Positions 9,135 through 17,364 of a stretch of DNA of 64,000 bases are shown here, piece after piece. Under the pieces are notes generated by a model. It made no database searches. It had not been told where the DNA came from and worked only from the letters and a program-made list of their open reading frames with translations. How positions within the stretch are numbered: position 1 is the first letter of the stretch; each line of letters starts with the position of its first letter. Source of the DNA: an uncultured Oscillospiraceae bacterium (GTDB lineage Bacteria; Bacillota; Clostridia; Oscillospirales; Acutalibacteraceae); NCBI GenBank assembly GCA_900548305.1, contig URJZ01000007.1, positions 7,183 through 71,182 of the forward strand, written 5' to 3'. The position numbers and the translations under genes were made by a program.

Positions 9135-9680
9135 ATGTGCATGATTCCAATTTATATTTTTGGAAATGATGAAGATGAAACTTTAGGTCAAATTATAAAA
9201 AAAGCCATATCACCTTTTGGCACCACTGTTTACAACAGAGATACACATTCGAACGAGAATAATAATCATTGCAACTTTTGGATTAAAGAACAGAAAGATT
9301 GCTCCAACTTAAATAATTCAATTGGAATTGCTGTTTTTAAAAAAAGTTTTATACCTAAAGAGTCAGTGATATTACCAGCCGGTTGGATTGCCATAATAGA
9401 TTCTAATCATGACAAGTTAAAAAAGCAATTTTGTAAAACAAGACAAATTGTTATCACTTGCGGTACAAAAGTAACGGATACATTTAGTATATCTAGTTTA
9501 GATGAAAATCAAGCATCCATTAGTTTGCAGAGAACTTTAATCGCAATCGATGGTACTGTGATAGAACCTTGTGAAATTACAATGCATATAACGAGACCGT
9601 ATCATCCCAATAAAATTTTGCCTGTTGCAGCTGTTTTGCTGTTATCAGGTATCCAATGGGACACTGTTTTCTCAGTTTGA
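9135..9680 (+). CDS. conserved-looking hypothetical protein
   Basis: Not recognised with confidence (181 aa). It is soluble for most of its length, with a hydrophobic segment near the C-terminus (about residues 163-176, ILPVAAVLLLSGI). The central stretch QIVITCGTKVTDTFSISSL followed by ASISLQRTL and DGTVIEPCE has the look of a family I have seen as unannotated proteins in Clostridia, but I cannot name a function. A G-rich ribosome-binding site (9124-9130) precedes two candidate starts, ATG 9135 and ATG 9141; the choice is open. It lies just upstream of the spore-protein gene, which has its own forespore-type promoter, so co-regulation is not established. Confidence 0.7.
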   Translation: MCMIPIYIFGNDEDETLGQIIKKAISPFGTTVYNRDTHSNENNNHCNFWIKEQKDCSNLNNSIGIAVFKKSFIPKESVILPAGWIAIIDSNHDKLKKQFCKTRQIVITCGTKVTDTFSISSLDENQASISLQRTLIAIDGTVIEPCEITMHITRPYHPNKILPVAAVLLLSGIQWDTVFSV

Positions 9681-9697
9681 AATTTCCAAAAATTGTT

Positions 9698-9727
9698 TGT
9701 ATATTAAAAAATAATACGTTCATAATA
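9698..9727 (+). promoter_or_regulatory. putative sigma-G/sigma-F promoter of the SASP gene
   Basis: TGTATA at 9698-9703 and CATAATA at 9721-9727 are separated by 17 bases. This matches the forespore pattern (a -35 with ATA and a CATnnTA-type -10). It lies 58 bases before the SASP start, as expected for a gene expressed late in the forespore. Confidence 0.55.
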
Positions 9728-9785
9728 GTAAGGCAAACGCAAATAAAAAGTTTGAAAAATAAAAGAAAAAAGGAGTGCTTATACT

Positions 9786-9977
9786 ATGTCTAAGAATAAA
9801 ATTGTTGTTCCAGAAGCAAGAGAGGCTATGGATCGCTTTAAAATGGAGGCTGCTGCTGAAGTTGGTGTAAACCTAAAACAAGGTTATAACGGTGACTTAA
9901 CTTCTAAACAAGCCGGTTCTGTTGGCGGTCAAATGGTTAAAAAAATGATCGAGCAATACGAACAAAGTGCAAAATAA
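9786..9977 (+). CDS. alpha/beta-type small acid-soluble spore protein
   Basis: Spore-DNA-binding protein of 63 aa. It binds DNA in the dormant spore, protects it against UV and heat, and is degraded by the GPR protease at germination. It has the family core: REAMDRFKMEAAAEVGV, where the GPR cleavage site around the M/F-E-A/I region lies, and then the second conserved block GDLTSKQAGSVGGQMVKKMIE. Ribosome-binding site AAAGGAG is 10 bases upstream. Its presence shows that this organism makes endospores or descends closely from one that does. Flanked by a forespore-type promoter upstream and a terminator downstream, so monocistronic. Confidence 0.95.
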   Translation: MSKNKIVVPEAREAMDRFKMEAAAEVGVNLKQGYNGDLTSKQAGSVGGQMVKKMIEQYEQSAK

Positions 9978-9990
9978 GTTTTGTTGCAAT

Positions 9991-10025
9991 AAAAAAGACG
10001 GTATCAAATTGATACCGTCTTTTCA
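9991..10025 (+). terminator. intrinsic terminator of the SASP gene
   Basis: AAAGACGGTATCAA and TTGATACCGTCTTT form a 14-bp near-continuous perfect stem followed by TTTT. Confidence 0.9.
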
Positions 10026-10156
10026 TATTGAGATATTTCTGTTAGACCAAATGATAGGTTGTTTAGAATCAAAAATTTATTGACCATGCAGATACGTATT
10101 CAAGAGTTTTAAATCTTCAATAGTTTTCATACGGATGTAACAAAAATATAATTTAT

Positions 10157-10240
10157 ATGTGGGGAACCATCATGTTACTTTTTGCAATAGGTCTTGTTGG
10201 CTTTACTATTTTTTCCGTTAAGAAAAAGAATCATTTCTAA
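10157..10240 (+). CDS. possible 27-residue membrane peptide
   Basis: A short open frame ATG 10157 to TAA 10240 encodes a peptide with one hydrophobic helix (IMLLFAIGLVGFTIF) ending in a basic tail (SVKKKNHF). A terminator-like hairpin follows directly. This layout (small hydrophobic helix, positive tail, own terminator) resembles small membrane peptides and type I toxin-like peptides, but also the sorting tail of surface proteins. No convincing ribosome-binding site is visible, which lowers confidence. It may be a chance frame in an otherwise empty 400-base interval. Confidence 0.25.
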   Translation: MWGTIMLLFAIGLVGFTIFSVKKKNHF

Positions 10241-10246
10241 TTAGAA

Positions 10247-10282
10247 AAATATCAGTTGCTTTTAGTTGATATTTTTTATTTT
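10247..10282 (+). terminator. terminator-like hairpin before htpG
   Basis: AAATATCA and TGATATTT flank a 13-base loop and are followed by TTTATTTTTTAT. It would end a transcript covering the small frame at 10157. Confidence 0.55.
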
Positions 10283-10344
10283 TTATATAAAAGCCCAATT
10301 TAAAACAGCTATTTTTTAAGAGAAAGTAAATTTTACCAAAGGAC

Positions 10345-10410
10345 TTGTATTTTTTCCAAAAATCGTATACAATAATAAAAAGATTAGCACTCGTTAATGT
10401 TGAGTGCTAA
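10345..10410 (+). promoter_or_regulatory. htpG promoter with CIRCE operator (HrcA site)
   Basis: A sigma-A promoter, TTGTAT at 10345-10350 and TACAAT at 10368-10373 with a 17-base spacer, is followed by a perfect CIRCE element: TTAGCACTC (10384-10392), nine bases, GAGTGCTAA (10402-10410). CIRCE is the operator of the heat-shock repressor HrcA, which normally controls groESL and dnaK. The element overlaps the likely transcription start and lies 25 bases before htpG, so HrcA repression of htpG is strongly indicated. Confidence 0.92.
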
Positions 10411-10435
10411 AATATGATGTAAGAGGGATCAGACT

Positions 10436-12325
10436 ATGGCAATGAAACAATTTAAAGCAGAATCAAAACGTTTGTTAGACTTGATGATTCATTCTATTTA
10501 TACACATCAAGAAATTTTTTTAAGAGAACTTATTTCAAATGCCAGCGATGCAATTGACAAGTTATATTATAAAAGTTTGCAAGATGGTGATACCGGCTTA
10601 AACAGAGATGACTTTTGTATTACCATTGATATTGACAAAGACAATCGCAATTTAATTATTACAGACAATGGTTGCGGAATGACAAAAGAAGACTTAGAGA
10701 ATAATTTGGGAGTCATTGCAAAAAGCGGTTCTTTAAATTTCAAACAAACACAGGAAAAACGAGATGAGATTGACATTATTGGTCAGTTTGGTGTTGGATT
10801 TTATTCTGCATTTATGGTAAGTGACTGCGTAACTGTACATACACGTACGTATGGCAGTGACGAAGCATACGAATGGAAATCCAAAGGTGTAGAGGGCTAT
10901 TCTATTACTCCTTGCGAGAAAGAATCACACGGTACTCAGATTATATTACATATCAAACCAAATACAGATGAGGAAAATTATGATGAATATTTGGATTCTT
11001 TCCGCATTCAGTCTATTGTAAAAAAATATTCAGATTATATTCGCTACCCAATTCAAATGGATGTGGAAAAACCTCGCTTGAAAGAAGGAAGCGGTGAGAA
11101 GCCGGAGTTTGAAACAGTTGTGGAAAAAACAACGTTGAACAGCATGGTTCCTATTTGGAGAAAGCGTAAAAGCGAAGTAACTGATGAAGAATATGAAAGT
11201 TTTTACCAAGAAAAATTTTATGATTTTGAAAAACCTTTGCGTATTATTCATAGTAATACAGAAGGTGTCAGCACCTATTCTGCATTGTTATTCATCCCTT
11301 CCAAAGCGCCTTCTGATTATTACACACGTCAATATGAAACAGGGTTGCAGTTATATGCAAGCGGTGTAATGATTATGGAGCGCTGTGAAGATTTGCTTCC
11401 TGAATATTTTGGATTTGTGCGCGGTTTAGTAGATTCTCAAGATTTGTCATTGAATATTTCACGCGAAATGCTTCAGCATGACCGTCAATTACAGCTAATT
11501 GAAAGTCGTTTGGAAAAGAAAATTAAGTCAGAATTAGAATCTATGATGAACAATGACAGAGAGACTTATGAAACATTTTTCCAGAACTTCGGTTTACAAT
11601 TAAAATTTGGTGCATATGCAGATTATGGTGCTCATAAAGAGGTACTGCAAGATTTATTGATGTTCTATTCGTCTTCCGAACAGAAATTAGTTACACTAAA
11701 AGAATACGTATCCCGTATGAAAGAAGGGCAGGAATCCATTTATTATGCATGCGGTGATAATTTGACACGTATAGAAACCATGCCACAGATTGAATTGTTA
11801 AAAGATAAGGGCTTAGAAGTTTTGTATTTAACTGACGATGTGGACGAATTTGTGCTAAAAACAATTGCAAGCTATGAAAATAAATCTTTTAAAAATATTT
11901 CATCCGATGATTTAAATTTGGAAAGCGAAGAGGAGAAAAAATCAAACGAAGCGCAAATCGAGCAAAATAGAGATTTACTTGATTTTATGAAAGAAAGTTT
12001 AAGCGATAAAGTAGCAAAAGTAGTATTGTCTCAGCGTTTGAAATCTCATCCTGTGTGTTTATCCACTGAGGGTGAAATTACATTAGAAATGGAGAAGGTA
12101 TTAAATGCAATGCCATCCGGTGGTAATGTAAAAGCAATTCGTGTGTTGGAAATCAATGCGAACCATCCTATTTTCCATACTCTTCAATCATTATTTGAAC
12201 ATGATAAAGACAAGTTAAAATCTTATACGAATTTATTATATGGACAAGCTTTGTTGATGGAAGGTATGCCTATTGAAGATCCTGTTACATTTTCCAATCA
12301 AATCTGTGATTTAATGAATCAATAA
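10436..12325 (+). CDS. htpG: molecular chaperone HtpG (Hsp90)
   Basis: Bacterial Hsp90 of 629 aa, full length: N-terminal GHKL ATP-binding domain, middle domain, and C-terminal dimerisation domain. The N-domain motifs are present: [15 protein letters not shown] (with the ATP-binding Asn and catalytic Glu), TDNGCGMT and [13 protein letters not shown]. The middle domain includes the arginine-bearing stretch [15 protein letters not shown]. It uses ATP to remodel client proteins under stress. Ribosome-binding site AGAGGGA lies 10 bases upstream. A CIRCE operator covers the promoter, so expression should rise on heat shock when HrcA is inactivated. A terminator follows at 12377. Confidence 0.97.
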   Translation: MAMKQFKAESKRLLDLMIHSIYTHQEIFLRELISNASDAIDKLYYKSLQDGDTGLNRDDFCITIDIDKDNRNLIITDNGCGMTKEDLENNLGVIAKSGSLNFKQTQEKRDEIDIIGQFGVGFYSAFMVSDCVTVHTRTYGSDEAYEWKSKGVEGYSITPCEKESHGTQIILHIKPNTDEENYDEYLDSFRIQSIVKKYSDYIRYPIQMDVEKPRLKEGSGEKPEFETVVEKTTLNSMVPIWRKRKSEVTDEEYESFYQEKFYDFEKPLRIIHSNTEGVSTYSALLFIPSKAPSDYYTRQYETGLQLYASGVMIMERCEDLLPEYFGFVRGLVDSQDLSLNISREMLQHDRQLQLIESRLEKKIKSELESMMNNDRETYETFFQNFGLQLKFGAYADYGAHKEVLQDLLMFYSSSEQKLVTLKEYVSRMKEGQESIYYACGDNLTRIETMPQIELLKDKGLEVLYLTDDVDEFVLKTIASYENKSFKNISSDDLNLESEEEKKSNEAQIEQNRDLLDFMKESLSDKVAKVVLSQRLKSHPVCLSTEGEITLEMEKVLNAMPSGGNVKAIRVLEINANHPIFHTLQSLFEHDKDKLKSYTNLLYGQALLMEGMPIEDPVTFSNQICDLMNQ

Positions 12326-12376
12326 AATTATTTATTCATGGTATACGAATACCATTAGGATGAACTTTTATAATCC

Positions 12377-12425
12377 AAAAGGACCTGAGGCACATATCCT
12401 ATGTGTTTATCAGGTCCTTTTTTAT
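12377..12425 (+). terminator. intrinsic terminator of htpG
   Basis: AAAGGACCTGA pairs with TCAGGTCCTTT, with an inner CACATA/TATGTG stem, followed by a T tract. Confidence 0.85.
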
Positions 12426-12698
12426 TAGAGAGATAGAAATGTGATTATTATAATCGAAAATAACAAAATGGTAAAAATGTAAACATACTCTATTTTTGCT
12501 GTACTATTGAAAACAATAATCTATATGCGTAAGAAAAGTATATATTTTGTTTCAAGGATTTTTTATTGTTTTATAAGTTATACTTTAATTATGTTAATTG
12601 GTTTAAACATGGTTAAAATTTGCTCCTTCTCTTTTTATCATCTAAAATATCAAACAATCAATAGATACGATATCTTTTATGAAAGGGTGGTGTTAATT

Positions 12699-13412
12699 TT
12701 GGACAAGATAGAAGAGTTTCAACAAATGATTCACAAAGCTAAGAGAATTGTCTTTTTGGGAGGTGCAGGTGTTAGTACAGAAAGTGGTATACCGGATTTT
12801 CGCAGTGAAGATGGATTATATCGCCTAAAATATCCCTATTCTCCGGAAGAAATGCTCAGTCATCACTTTTTTATGGAACATCCGGAAGAATTTTATAGTT
12901 TTTATAAAGAAAAAGTTCTTTGGTTGGATGCAAAGCCAAATGTTACCCATATCAAACTGGCTCAGTGGGAAGAAGAGGGAAAACTATCTGGCATTGTTAC
13001 ACAAAATATTGATGGACTTCATCAACTGGCAGGAAGTAAATGTGTTCTGGAGTTGCATGGCTCTATTTACCGGAATTATTGTATGAAATGTAGAGCATTC
13101 TATGATGTTCATGCGATAAAAGATAGTCAAGGTATTCCTCTTTGCGGGTGTGGAGGAATGATAAAACCAGATGTAGTTCTTTACGAAGAATCACTGGATG
13201 AGATGGTGGTAAAGCAAAGTATTTTGCAAATACAACAGGCAGATTTGCTAATTGTAGGGGGTACTTCTTTGTCGGTTTATCCTGCAGCTAGCTTTATACA
13301 ATATTTTTGTGGAGAACATTTGGTCATGATTAACCGTTCTAAAACTTCTTTGGATGAAAAAGCAGATTTGATATTACAAAAAAATTTAGGAACCATATTT
13401 TCTCAGATATAA
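12699..13412 (+). CDS. NAD-dependent protein deacylase, SIR2 family
   Basis: Sirtuin of 237 aa. It removes acyl groups from lysines while consuming NAD+. Motifs: GGAGVSTESGIPDFRS (NAD binding), TQNIDGLHQLAG with the N-I-D triad, LELHGS with the catalytic His, and a four-cysteine zinc site formed by NYCMKC and LCGCGG. VGGTSLSVYPAA and MINRS complete the NAD pocket. The frame is open back to 12507, but the 64 extra residues are hydrophobic and unlike any sirtuin. TTG 12699 has AAAGGGTGG 8 bases upstream and gives the normal N-terminus, so I use it. Monocistronic, with a shared terminator facing the next gene. Confidence 0.93.
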   Translation: MDKIEEFQQMIHKAKRIVFLGGAGVSTESGIPDFRSEDGLYRLKYPYSPEEMLSHHFFMEHPEEFYSFYKEKVLWLDAKPNVTHIKLAQWEEEGKLSGIVTQNIDGLHQLAGSKCVLELHGSIYRNYCMKCRAFYDVHAIKDSQGIPLCGCGGMIKPDVVLYEESLDEMVVKQSILQIQQADLLIVGGTSLSVYPAASFIQYFCGEHLVMINRSKTSLDEKADLILQKNLGTIFSQI

Positions 13413-13456
13413 AAAAAGAGATGTTCAGATATTATTTTCTGAACATCTCTTTTTTA
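13411..13456. terminator. bidirectional terminator
   Basis: AAAAAGAGATGTTCAGA and TCTGAACATCTCTTTTT form a long stem with A and T tracts on both sides, placed between the converging sirtuin and lipoprotein genes. Confidence 0.9.
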
Positions 13457-13457
13457 T

Positions 13458-13973
13458 TTATTTTACATTTTCGTTTAAAATTTTAACCATGGTATCTGCA
13501 TCGTTAGAGAAGAATAAGTAAACATAATTGCCTTTTTTAGCAACAGGACTCTTCTGTACGGTTGCATATCCTTCCGGATTATAATTTTTAGCTTCATTCA
13601 TTCTTTGTGTTTGACGTGCTTTCATTTTTGTTAAAATGCGGTCTGCACTCTCGCTGTTTTTAGCCTCAATAATTAAAAACTCATCGGTACGCAAACCGGT
13701 TGAATCAATTTCTCCGGCAAATGCAGCAACATCATTTAAATCAATACCGTACATGGAAGAAATATCAGATTCACTTAATGGCTGCATATCTGTGAAAGTA
13801 ACAGATTCTTTAATTTTAGCAGCAATATCTTCAGGGGAGGCGTTTGTAGTGGCAGTTACAGAACTGTCGGTTGTTTGGCTGCCTGTAGAAGTATCACCGC
13901 CGGAGCAACCGATTAATGCAGCAGAAAGTGCAAGAGATGCTAAAATGATAGGAACAATTTTTTTGAATTTCAT
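13458..13973 (-). CDS. DUF4358-type lipoprotein
   Basis: Secreted lipoprotein of 171 aa. The signal peptide ends in a lipobox with Cys23 (SAALIGCSGG), followed by a Ser/Thr-rich linker (about residues 24-50). The folded part runs from about residue 52, with the stretches MYGIDLNDVAAFAGE, DEFLIIEAKNSESAD and YVYLFFS, the pattern I associate with DUF4358 proteins. The function of that family is unknown. It is the second gene of a two-gene unit with the SGNH hydrolase lipoprotein upstream (37 bases between the two frames), a pairing that also occurs in other Clostridia, often with an MBOAT acyltransferase that is absent here. Confidence 0.8.
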   Translation of the reverse strand: MKFKKIVPIILASLALSAALIGCSGGDTSTGSQTTDSSVTATTNASPEDIAAKIKESVTFTDMQPLSESDISSMYGIDLNDVAAFAGEIDSTGLRTDEFLIIEAKNSESADRILTKMKARQTQRMNEAKNYNPEGYATVQKSPVAKKGNYVYLFFSNDADTMVKILNENVK

Positions 13974-14010
13974 AATTCATCAACACTCCTTTTAAAATAT
14001 ATAAATTTGG

Positions 14011-14856
14011 TTATGCTATATGTGTACGTAAATAATCAATCCAGACTTTACAGCCTTCATCGGTGAAGTGTACCCCCATATTGTCAGGGTCACTGCAATA
14101 TTCCCGTTTTAAGTTTCCTTCAGAGTCTTTCATGACAGACGCAACATCTAAATACGTATATCCATTTTGTTCACACATGGTTTTTAAACCTGCATTGTAA
14201 ATATTTAGATTTTCATTAGTCAAAGAGCCGGTTTGTGCAGTACCGACGATTGGCGTCATCGATTGCACATAGATGGATGTTTCAGGATTTTTTTCCTTAA
14301 TTTGTGTCAATACAGTTTCCATATTTTTTACAGCACCATCATTGCCATAAACCGCAATGTCGTTCATACCAAGCATAATAAATACTTTTTTCGCGCCCAT
14401 TGATTGAATGGCGTCTGCCAAATACATTTCAGTACCGTTGTAGCTTGGATGTACGGAGTTATCGGAGCCCAATTCTTTTAATTCATTTCCGGTACCATAG
14501 CTTCCGGGTGTTAAGAATTGCGCAGTTCCCATAAAGTTACTGTCAGTTTTTCGTTGTGCGCTTACATATAAATTTAATTTTAAAGAAACGGAGTCGCCGA
14601 CAAATACAGCGTCATTGAAAAAAGAGTATGGCACTTCTCCGTTTACAGATGAAACGACGGTAGAAGCTCCATTGGTATTGCTATCTGTTTTGTCACTGTG
14701 AGCAGATGACACTGCTGATGAAGATTCATTTGTAACATTGGAAATGGTACTAGTGTTGGAAGAATCCCCACTTCCACAAGCGGTAAGAGAAAGCAGTGCT
14801 GCAGCCAGAATGGCTGGTAATAAAATTTTACCAAAAGCTTTCTTTTTTTTGTTCAT
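14011..14856 (-). CDS. SGNH/GDSL-family hydrolase lipoprotein
   Basis: Secreted lipoprotein of 281 aa (lipobox LLSLTACGSG, Cys27). After a Ser/Thr/Asn-rich linker of about 45 residues comes an SGNH esterase fold. Its marks are block I VFVGDSVSLKL with the nucleophile Ser, block III LGMNDI with the Asn, and block V DNMGVHFTDEG with the Asp/His pair. It probably removes O-acetyl or other acyl groups from an envelope polymer; the substrate is unknown. ATG at 14856 is preferred over 14865 because AAGGA is one base before the latter and about 10 before the former. It is the first gene of the unit with the DUF4358 lipoprotein. Confidence 0.85.
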   Translation of the reverse strand: MNKKKKAFGKILLPAILAAALLSLTACGSGDSSNTSTISNVTNESSSAVSSAHSDKTDSNTNGASTVVSSVNGEVPYSFFNDAVFVGDSVSLKLNLYVSAQRKTDSNFMGTAQFLTPGSYGTGNELKELGSDNSVHPSYNGTEMYLADAIQSMGAKKVFIMLGMNDIAVYGNDGAVKNMETVLTQIKEKNPETSIYVQSMTPIVGTAQTGSLTNENLNIYNAGLKTMCEQNGYTYLDVASVMKDSEGNLKREYCSDPDNMGVHFTDEGCKVWIDYLRTHIA

Positions 14857-15083
14857 TTTAATCATTCCTTATTTGATTATTTTAATACTTAGAAGATTAT
14901 TTGTACATTCATTTTAACTAGTATATCACATCTCACAAAGCGAAACAATTACAAATCATAACAATCTTTTAGGGTTAATGTAACCATTTGGGAAATCTGT
15001 ATATTTAGTATAATGTTCGGGAATACTAGTATTGTTGCTTATGGCAGTAAAGATATTAAATGAATACAATGAGGTGTATGTTT

Positions 15084-15425
15084 ATGACAGGTCTTAAGTG
15101 CAATGTAACATCCTGTGCCAATAATGAACAGTATCAATGTTGTCTTCCCGATATACAAGTTGCAGGTTTAGATGCTAAAGAATGTTGCGAAACATGCTGT
15201 GCTTCTTTTGAAAACAAGAGTGCTGCAAAAAATAATGCAATACGTCATGATGTTCCAAACCACGCATTGCAAGTAAACTGCAATGTATTTACTTGTGTAC
15301 ACTACAGTGATGGACTGTGTGAGGCAGACAGTATTTGCGTAGACAGTGAGAATCAAGAAACAAAAGATAAAAATCAGACATTATGCGAAACGTTTCGTAA
15401 AAGAGATTGCGGCTGCTCTGTATAA
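15084..15425 (+). CDS. DUF1540 cysteine-rich protein (two domains)
   Basis: Small protein of 113 aa with two copies of a four- to six-cysteine module. The first is LKCNVTSCANN...CCLPDIQV with CCETCCASF. The second is VNCNVFTCVHYSDGLCEA with CETF. This is the DUF1540 pattern, a probable small metal-binding (zinc-ribbon-like) domain common in spore-forming Clostridia; no function is proven. The frame is open to ATG 15060, but GAGGTG at 15071-15076 lies 7 bases before ATG 15084 and overlaps the earlier in-frame ATGs. A symmetrical terminator follows. Confidence 0.85.
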   Translation: MTGLKCNVTSCANNEQYQCCLPDIQVAGLDAKECCETCCASFENKSAAKNNAIRHDVPNHALQVNCNVFTCVHYSDGLCEADSICVDSENQETKDKNQTLCETFRKRDCGCSV

Positions 15426-15439
15426 ATATGTTTGAAATA

Positions 15440-15474
15440 AATATCCCTGTCAGCTGATAACTGACAGGGATATT
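15440..15474. terminator. bidirectional terminator
   Basis: AATATCCCTGTCAG and CTGACAGGGATATT form a perfect 14-bp stem between the DUF1540 gene and the converging transporter gene. Confidence 0.85.
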
Positions 15475-15478
15475 GTTA

Positions 15479-16138
15479 TTATAAGTTTTCTTTTTTTATT
15501 TGTTGTAAGTTAGGATCCTTCATAACATACTTTCGTATTGGAAAAGCGATTGCATAAGCTGTAATTGCAGCAACCACAGCTTCAGGAATACCGTTGGTAA
15601 GTATGGTTAGACCAATGATTCCCAACAGGGCTTCATAGGCAATTCCCAAAGCAGATGCGTAACTTTGTCCAAAGAACAAGTAAATTCCGCCTAATACTAA
15701 AAGTGTATTGGTAAGACTAGCTAGAATACCGGATAGGCTGTAAGTGAAAATAGAATACTTATAGCGTAGTAGCTTTGAAAATCCTTTTGCACTAACAGCT
15801 GCAACAACACCTGTTAATATACGGGGAATAAAACAGATAGCAAGACTCCAACCGTTTCCGTGAATATCGCCAATAGATACAAATGGCGTAAAAACAAATG
15901 CAGTTGGACCGGGTGTGATGAAAGTCCATACAATAAAGCTAAATAATCCTGCACAAAATCCCATAGCTGCACCGGCTCCTACACCAAGTAAAATGCCGGT
16001 AAGAATTACAGGAATCATAGCCAATGTTGCTACCATAGGGCCTATCGGGATTGAGCCCAAAGGTGTGAAGCACATGATGACTTCCAGTGCCAGTAAGATG
16101 GAGAATTGTACCATCTTAATTAAGGCGTTTCGTTTCAT
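15479..16138 (-). CDS. ECF transporter S component, probable pantothenate carrier
   Basis: Membrane protein of 219 aa with six predicted helices, the layout of substrate-binding S components of energy-coupling-factor importers. These rely on a shared EcfA-A'-T module encoded elsewhere. Features are the small-residue-rich first helices (GPMVATLAMIPVILTGILLGVGAGAAMGF) and a long aromatic loop before helix 4. It lies 120 bases downstream of coaX on the same strand, and S components linked to coaX are predicted pantothenate (PanT-type) carriers; that assignment is by context only. Ribosome-binding site AAGGAGG lies 7-8 bases before the start. Confidence 0.8.
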   Translation of the reverse strand: MKRNALIKMVQFSILLALEVIMCFTPLGSIPIGPMVATLAMIPVILTGILLGVGAGAAMGFCAGLFSFIVWTFITPGPTAFVFTPFVSIGDIHGNGWSLAICFIPRILTGVVAAVSAKGFSKLLRYKYSIFTYSLSGILASLTNTLLVLGGIYLFFGQSYASALGIAYEALLGIIGLTILTNGIPEAVVAAITAYAIAFPIRKYVMKDPNLQQIKKENL

Positions 16139-16201
16139 AAAAAATTCCTCCTTGCTGCTGCTCTTTATTAGATGCAGCGCATTTTATATTTATATGAAAA
16201 C

Positions 16202-16232
16202 AAAACTGCTTTATTTGAAGATAAGCAGTTTT
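16202..16232 (-). terminator. hairpin between coaX and the S-component gene
   Basis: AAAACTGCTT and AAGCAGTTTT form a 10-bp stem in the 120-base gap. On the - strand it is followed by GTTTTC. It could partly terminate coaX transcripts or stabilise the 3' end. Confidence 0.5.
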
Positions 16233-16258
16233 TGCTCATATCAATAAGAAAATACTGC

Positions 16259-17062
16259 TTATTTTGTATATTTTGTGTGTACTTTATTTTTTTGATAAAT
16301 CATACGTAGTCCATCTAATAACAGATGCTCGCTTAGTTCTAATTTTCTTTTGCAAACAGGTATGATAATATCTGCTAAACCGCCGGTTGCAACGAGTGTT
16401 GCCGGTTGGCCCAGTTCTGCTTCAATACGATCAGCGATGCCGTCTATCATAGCGGCTGTACCGTAAATAGCACCGGATTGCATGGAGTGGATCGTATTGG
16501 TACCAATGACTGTTTTAGGTTTTTCAATATTAATATGGGGGAGCAATGCAGTTTTGTTTGCAAGTGCTTCCAAAGTGATAGACACTCCCGCACATATTGT
16601 TCCGCCTAAAAAGTAACCTTTTTCATCAATAACGCTGATGGTGGTCGCAGTGCCAAGGTCAAAAATGATGCAAGGCAGAGGATATTTCGCAACAGCGGCT
16701 ACGGCACCGGCTACCAAATCTGCTCCTAATTGGGCAGGATTATCAATTCTGATATTTAATCCTGTTTTAATTCCGGGACCTAATAACATAGGTGTAATAC
16801 CCGTTACTTTTATAAATGCCTGTTTCATTGTATCGCTTAATTCAGGCACAACAGAACAGATGATGACATCTTGAATTGAATGGTAATCGATATGGTATAG
16901 TGATAATAGCTGACAGATTGCCATTGCATATTGGTCGTCAGTTTTACGGTGTTCTGTTAAAAAACGTGCGATAAATAAAGGTGTTTGCGCAACTGAGTTA
17001 TCTTTTATTTGAAATCCTCCAATATTGATGTGGGTATTGCCAATGTCTACGGTAAGCAACAT
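16259..17062 (-). CDS. coaX: type III pantothenate kinase
   Basis: Phosphorylates pantothenate, the first step of coenzyme A synthesis (267 aa). CoaX belongs to the ASKHA fold: phosphate-1 motif LLTVDIGNTHINIGGF at the N-terminus, DLGTATTISVID as phosphate-2 motif, PAQLGADLVAGAVAA around the catalytic Asp, and the adenosine motif VATGGLADII. The frame is open to 17173, but ATG 17062 has GGGAGG 8 bases upstream and gives the family N-terminus directly. It is followed by a probable pantothenate transporter component on the same strand, so uptake and activation of the vitamin appear coupled. Confidence 0.95.
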   Translation of the reverse strand: MLLTVDIGNTHINIGGFQIKDNSVAQTPLFIARFLTEHRKTDDQYAMAICQLLSLYHIDYHSIQDVIICSVVPELSDTMKQAFIKVTGITPMLLGPGIKTGLNIRIDNPAQLGADLVAGAVAAVAKYPLPCIIFDLGTATTISVIDEKGYFLGGTICAGVSITLEALANKTALLPHINIEKPKTVIGTNTIHSMQSGAIYGTAAMIDGIADRIEAELGQPATLVATGGLADIIIPVCKRKLELSEHLLLDGLRMIYQKNKVHTKYTK

Positions 17063-17295
17063 ATTGTTTTCCTCCCGATAGGGTTGTGTTCTTTTCAGGT
17101 TATTATAGCATAGAAAAAATTGCGATGCAATTTTTAACATATCAGAATTACAATACTTTTCAACTGTTTCCATTTAAAATGTTGATATATTTGAAAATGG
17201 TTATGGCATAAAATATTTTTGCATTACTTGTAATGTTTCAGTATGTGTTTTATAACAATATACCTATCGTACTATATGCTTGTATTTCATGAGAT

Positions 17296-17335
17296 AAAAA
17301 CCGACTCCGTTTTTATACGGAGCCGGTTTTTATTT
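17296..17335. terminator. bidirectional terminator
   Basis: AAAAACCGACTCCG and CGGAGCCGGTTTTT form a stem with one mismatch between the end of bceB and the coaX promoter region. It is the likely end of the bceAB transcript. Confidence 0.8.
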
Positions 17336-17364
17336 GATATATAGAAAGTGTCTCATAAGTGATA

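Noticed and set aside
12507..12698. N-terminal extension of the sirtuin
   Set aside because: Hydrophobic and unlike sirtuins; the good ribosome-binding site is at 12682-12690.
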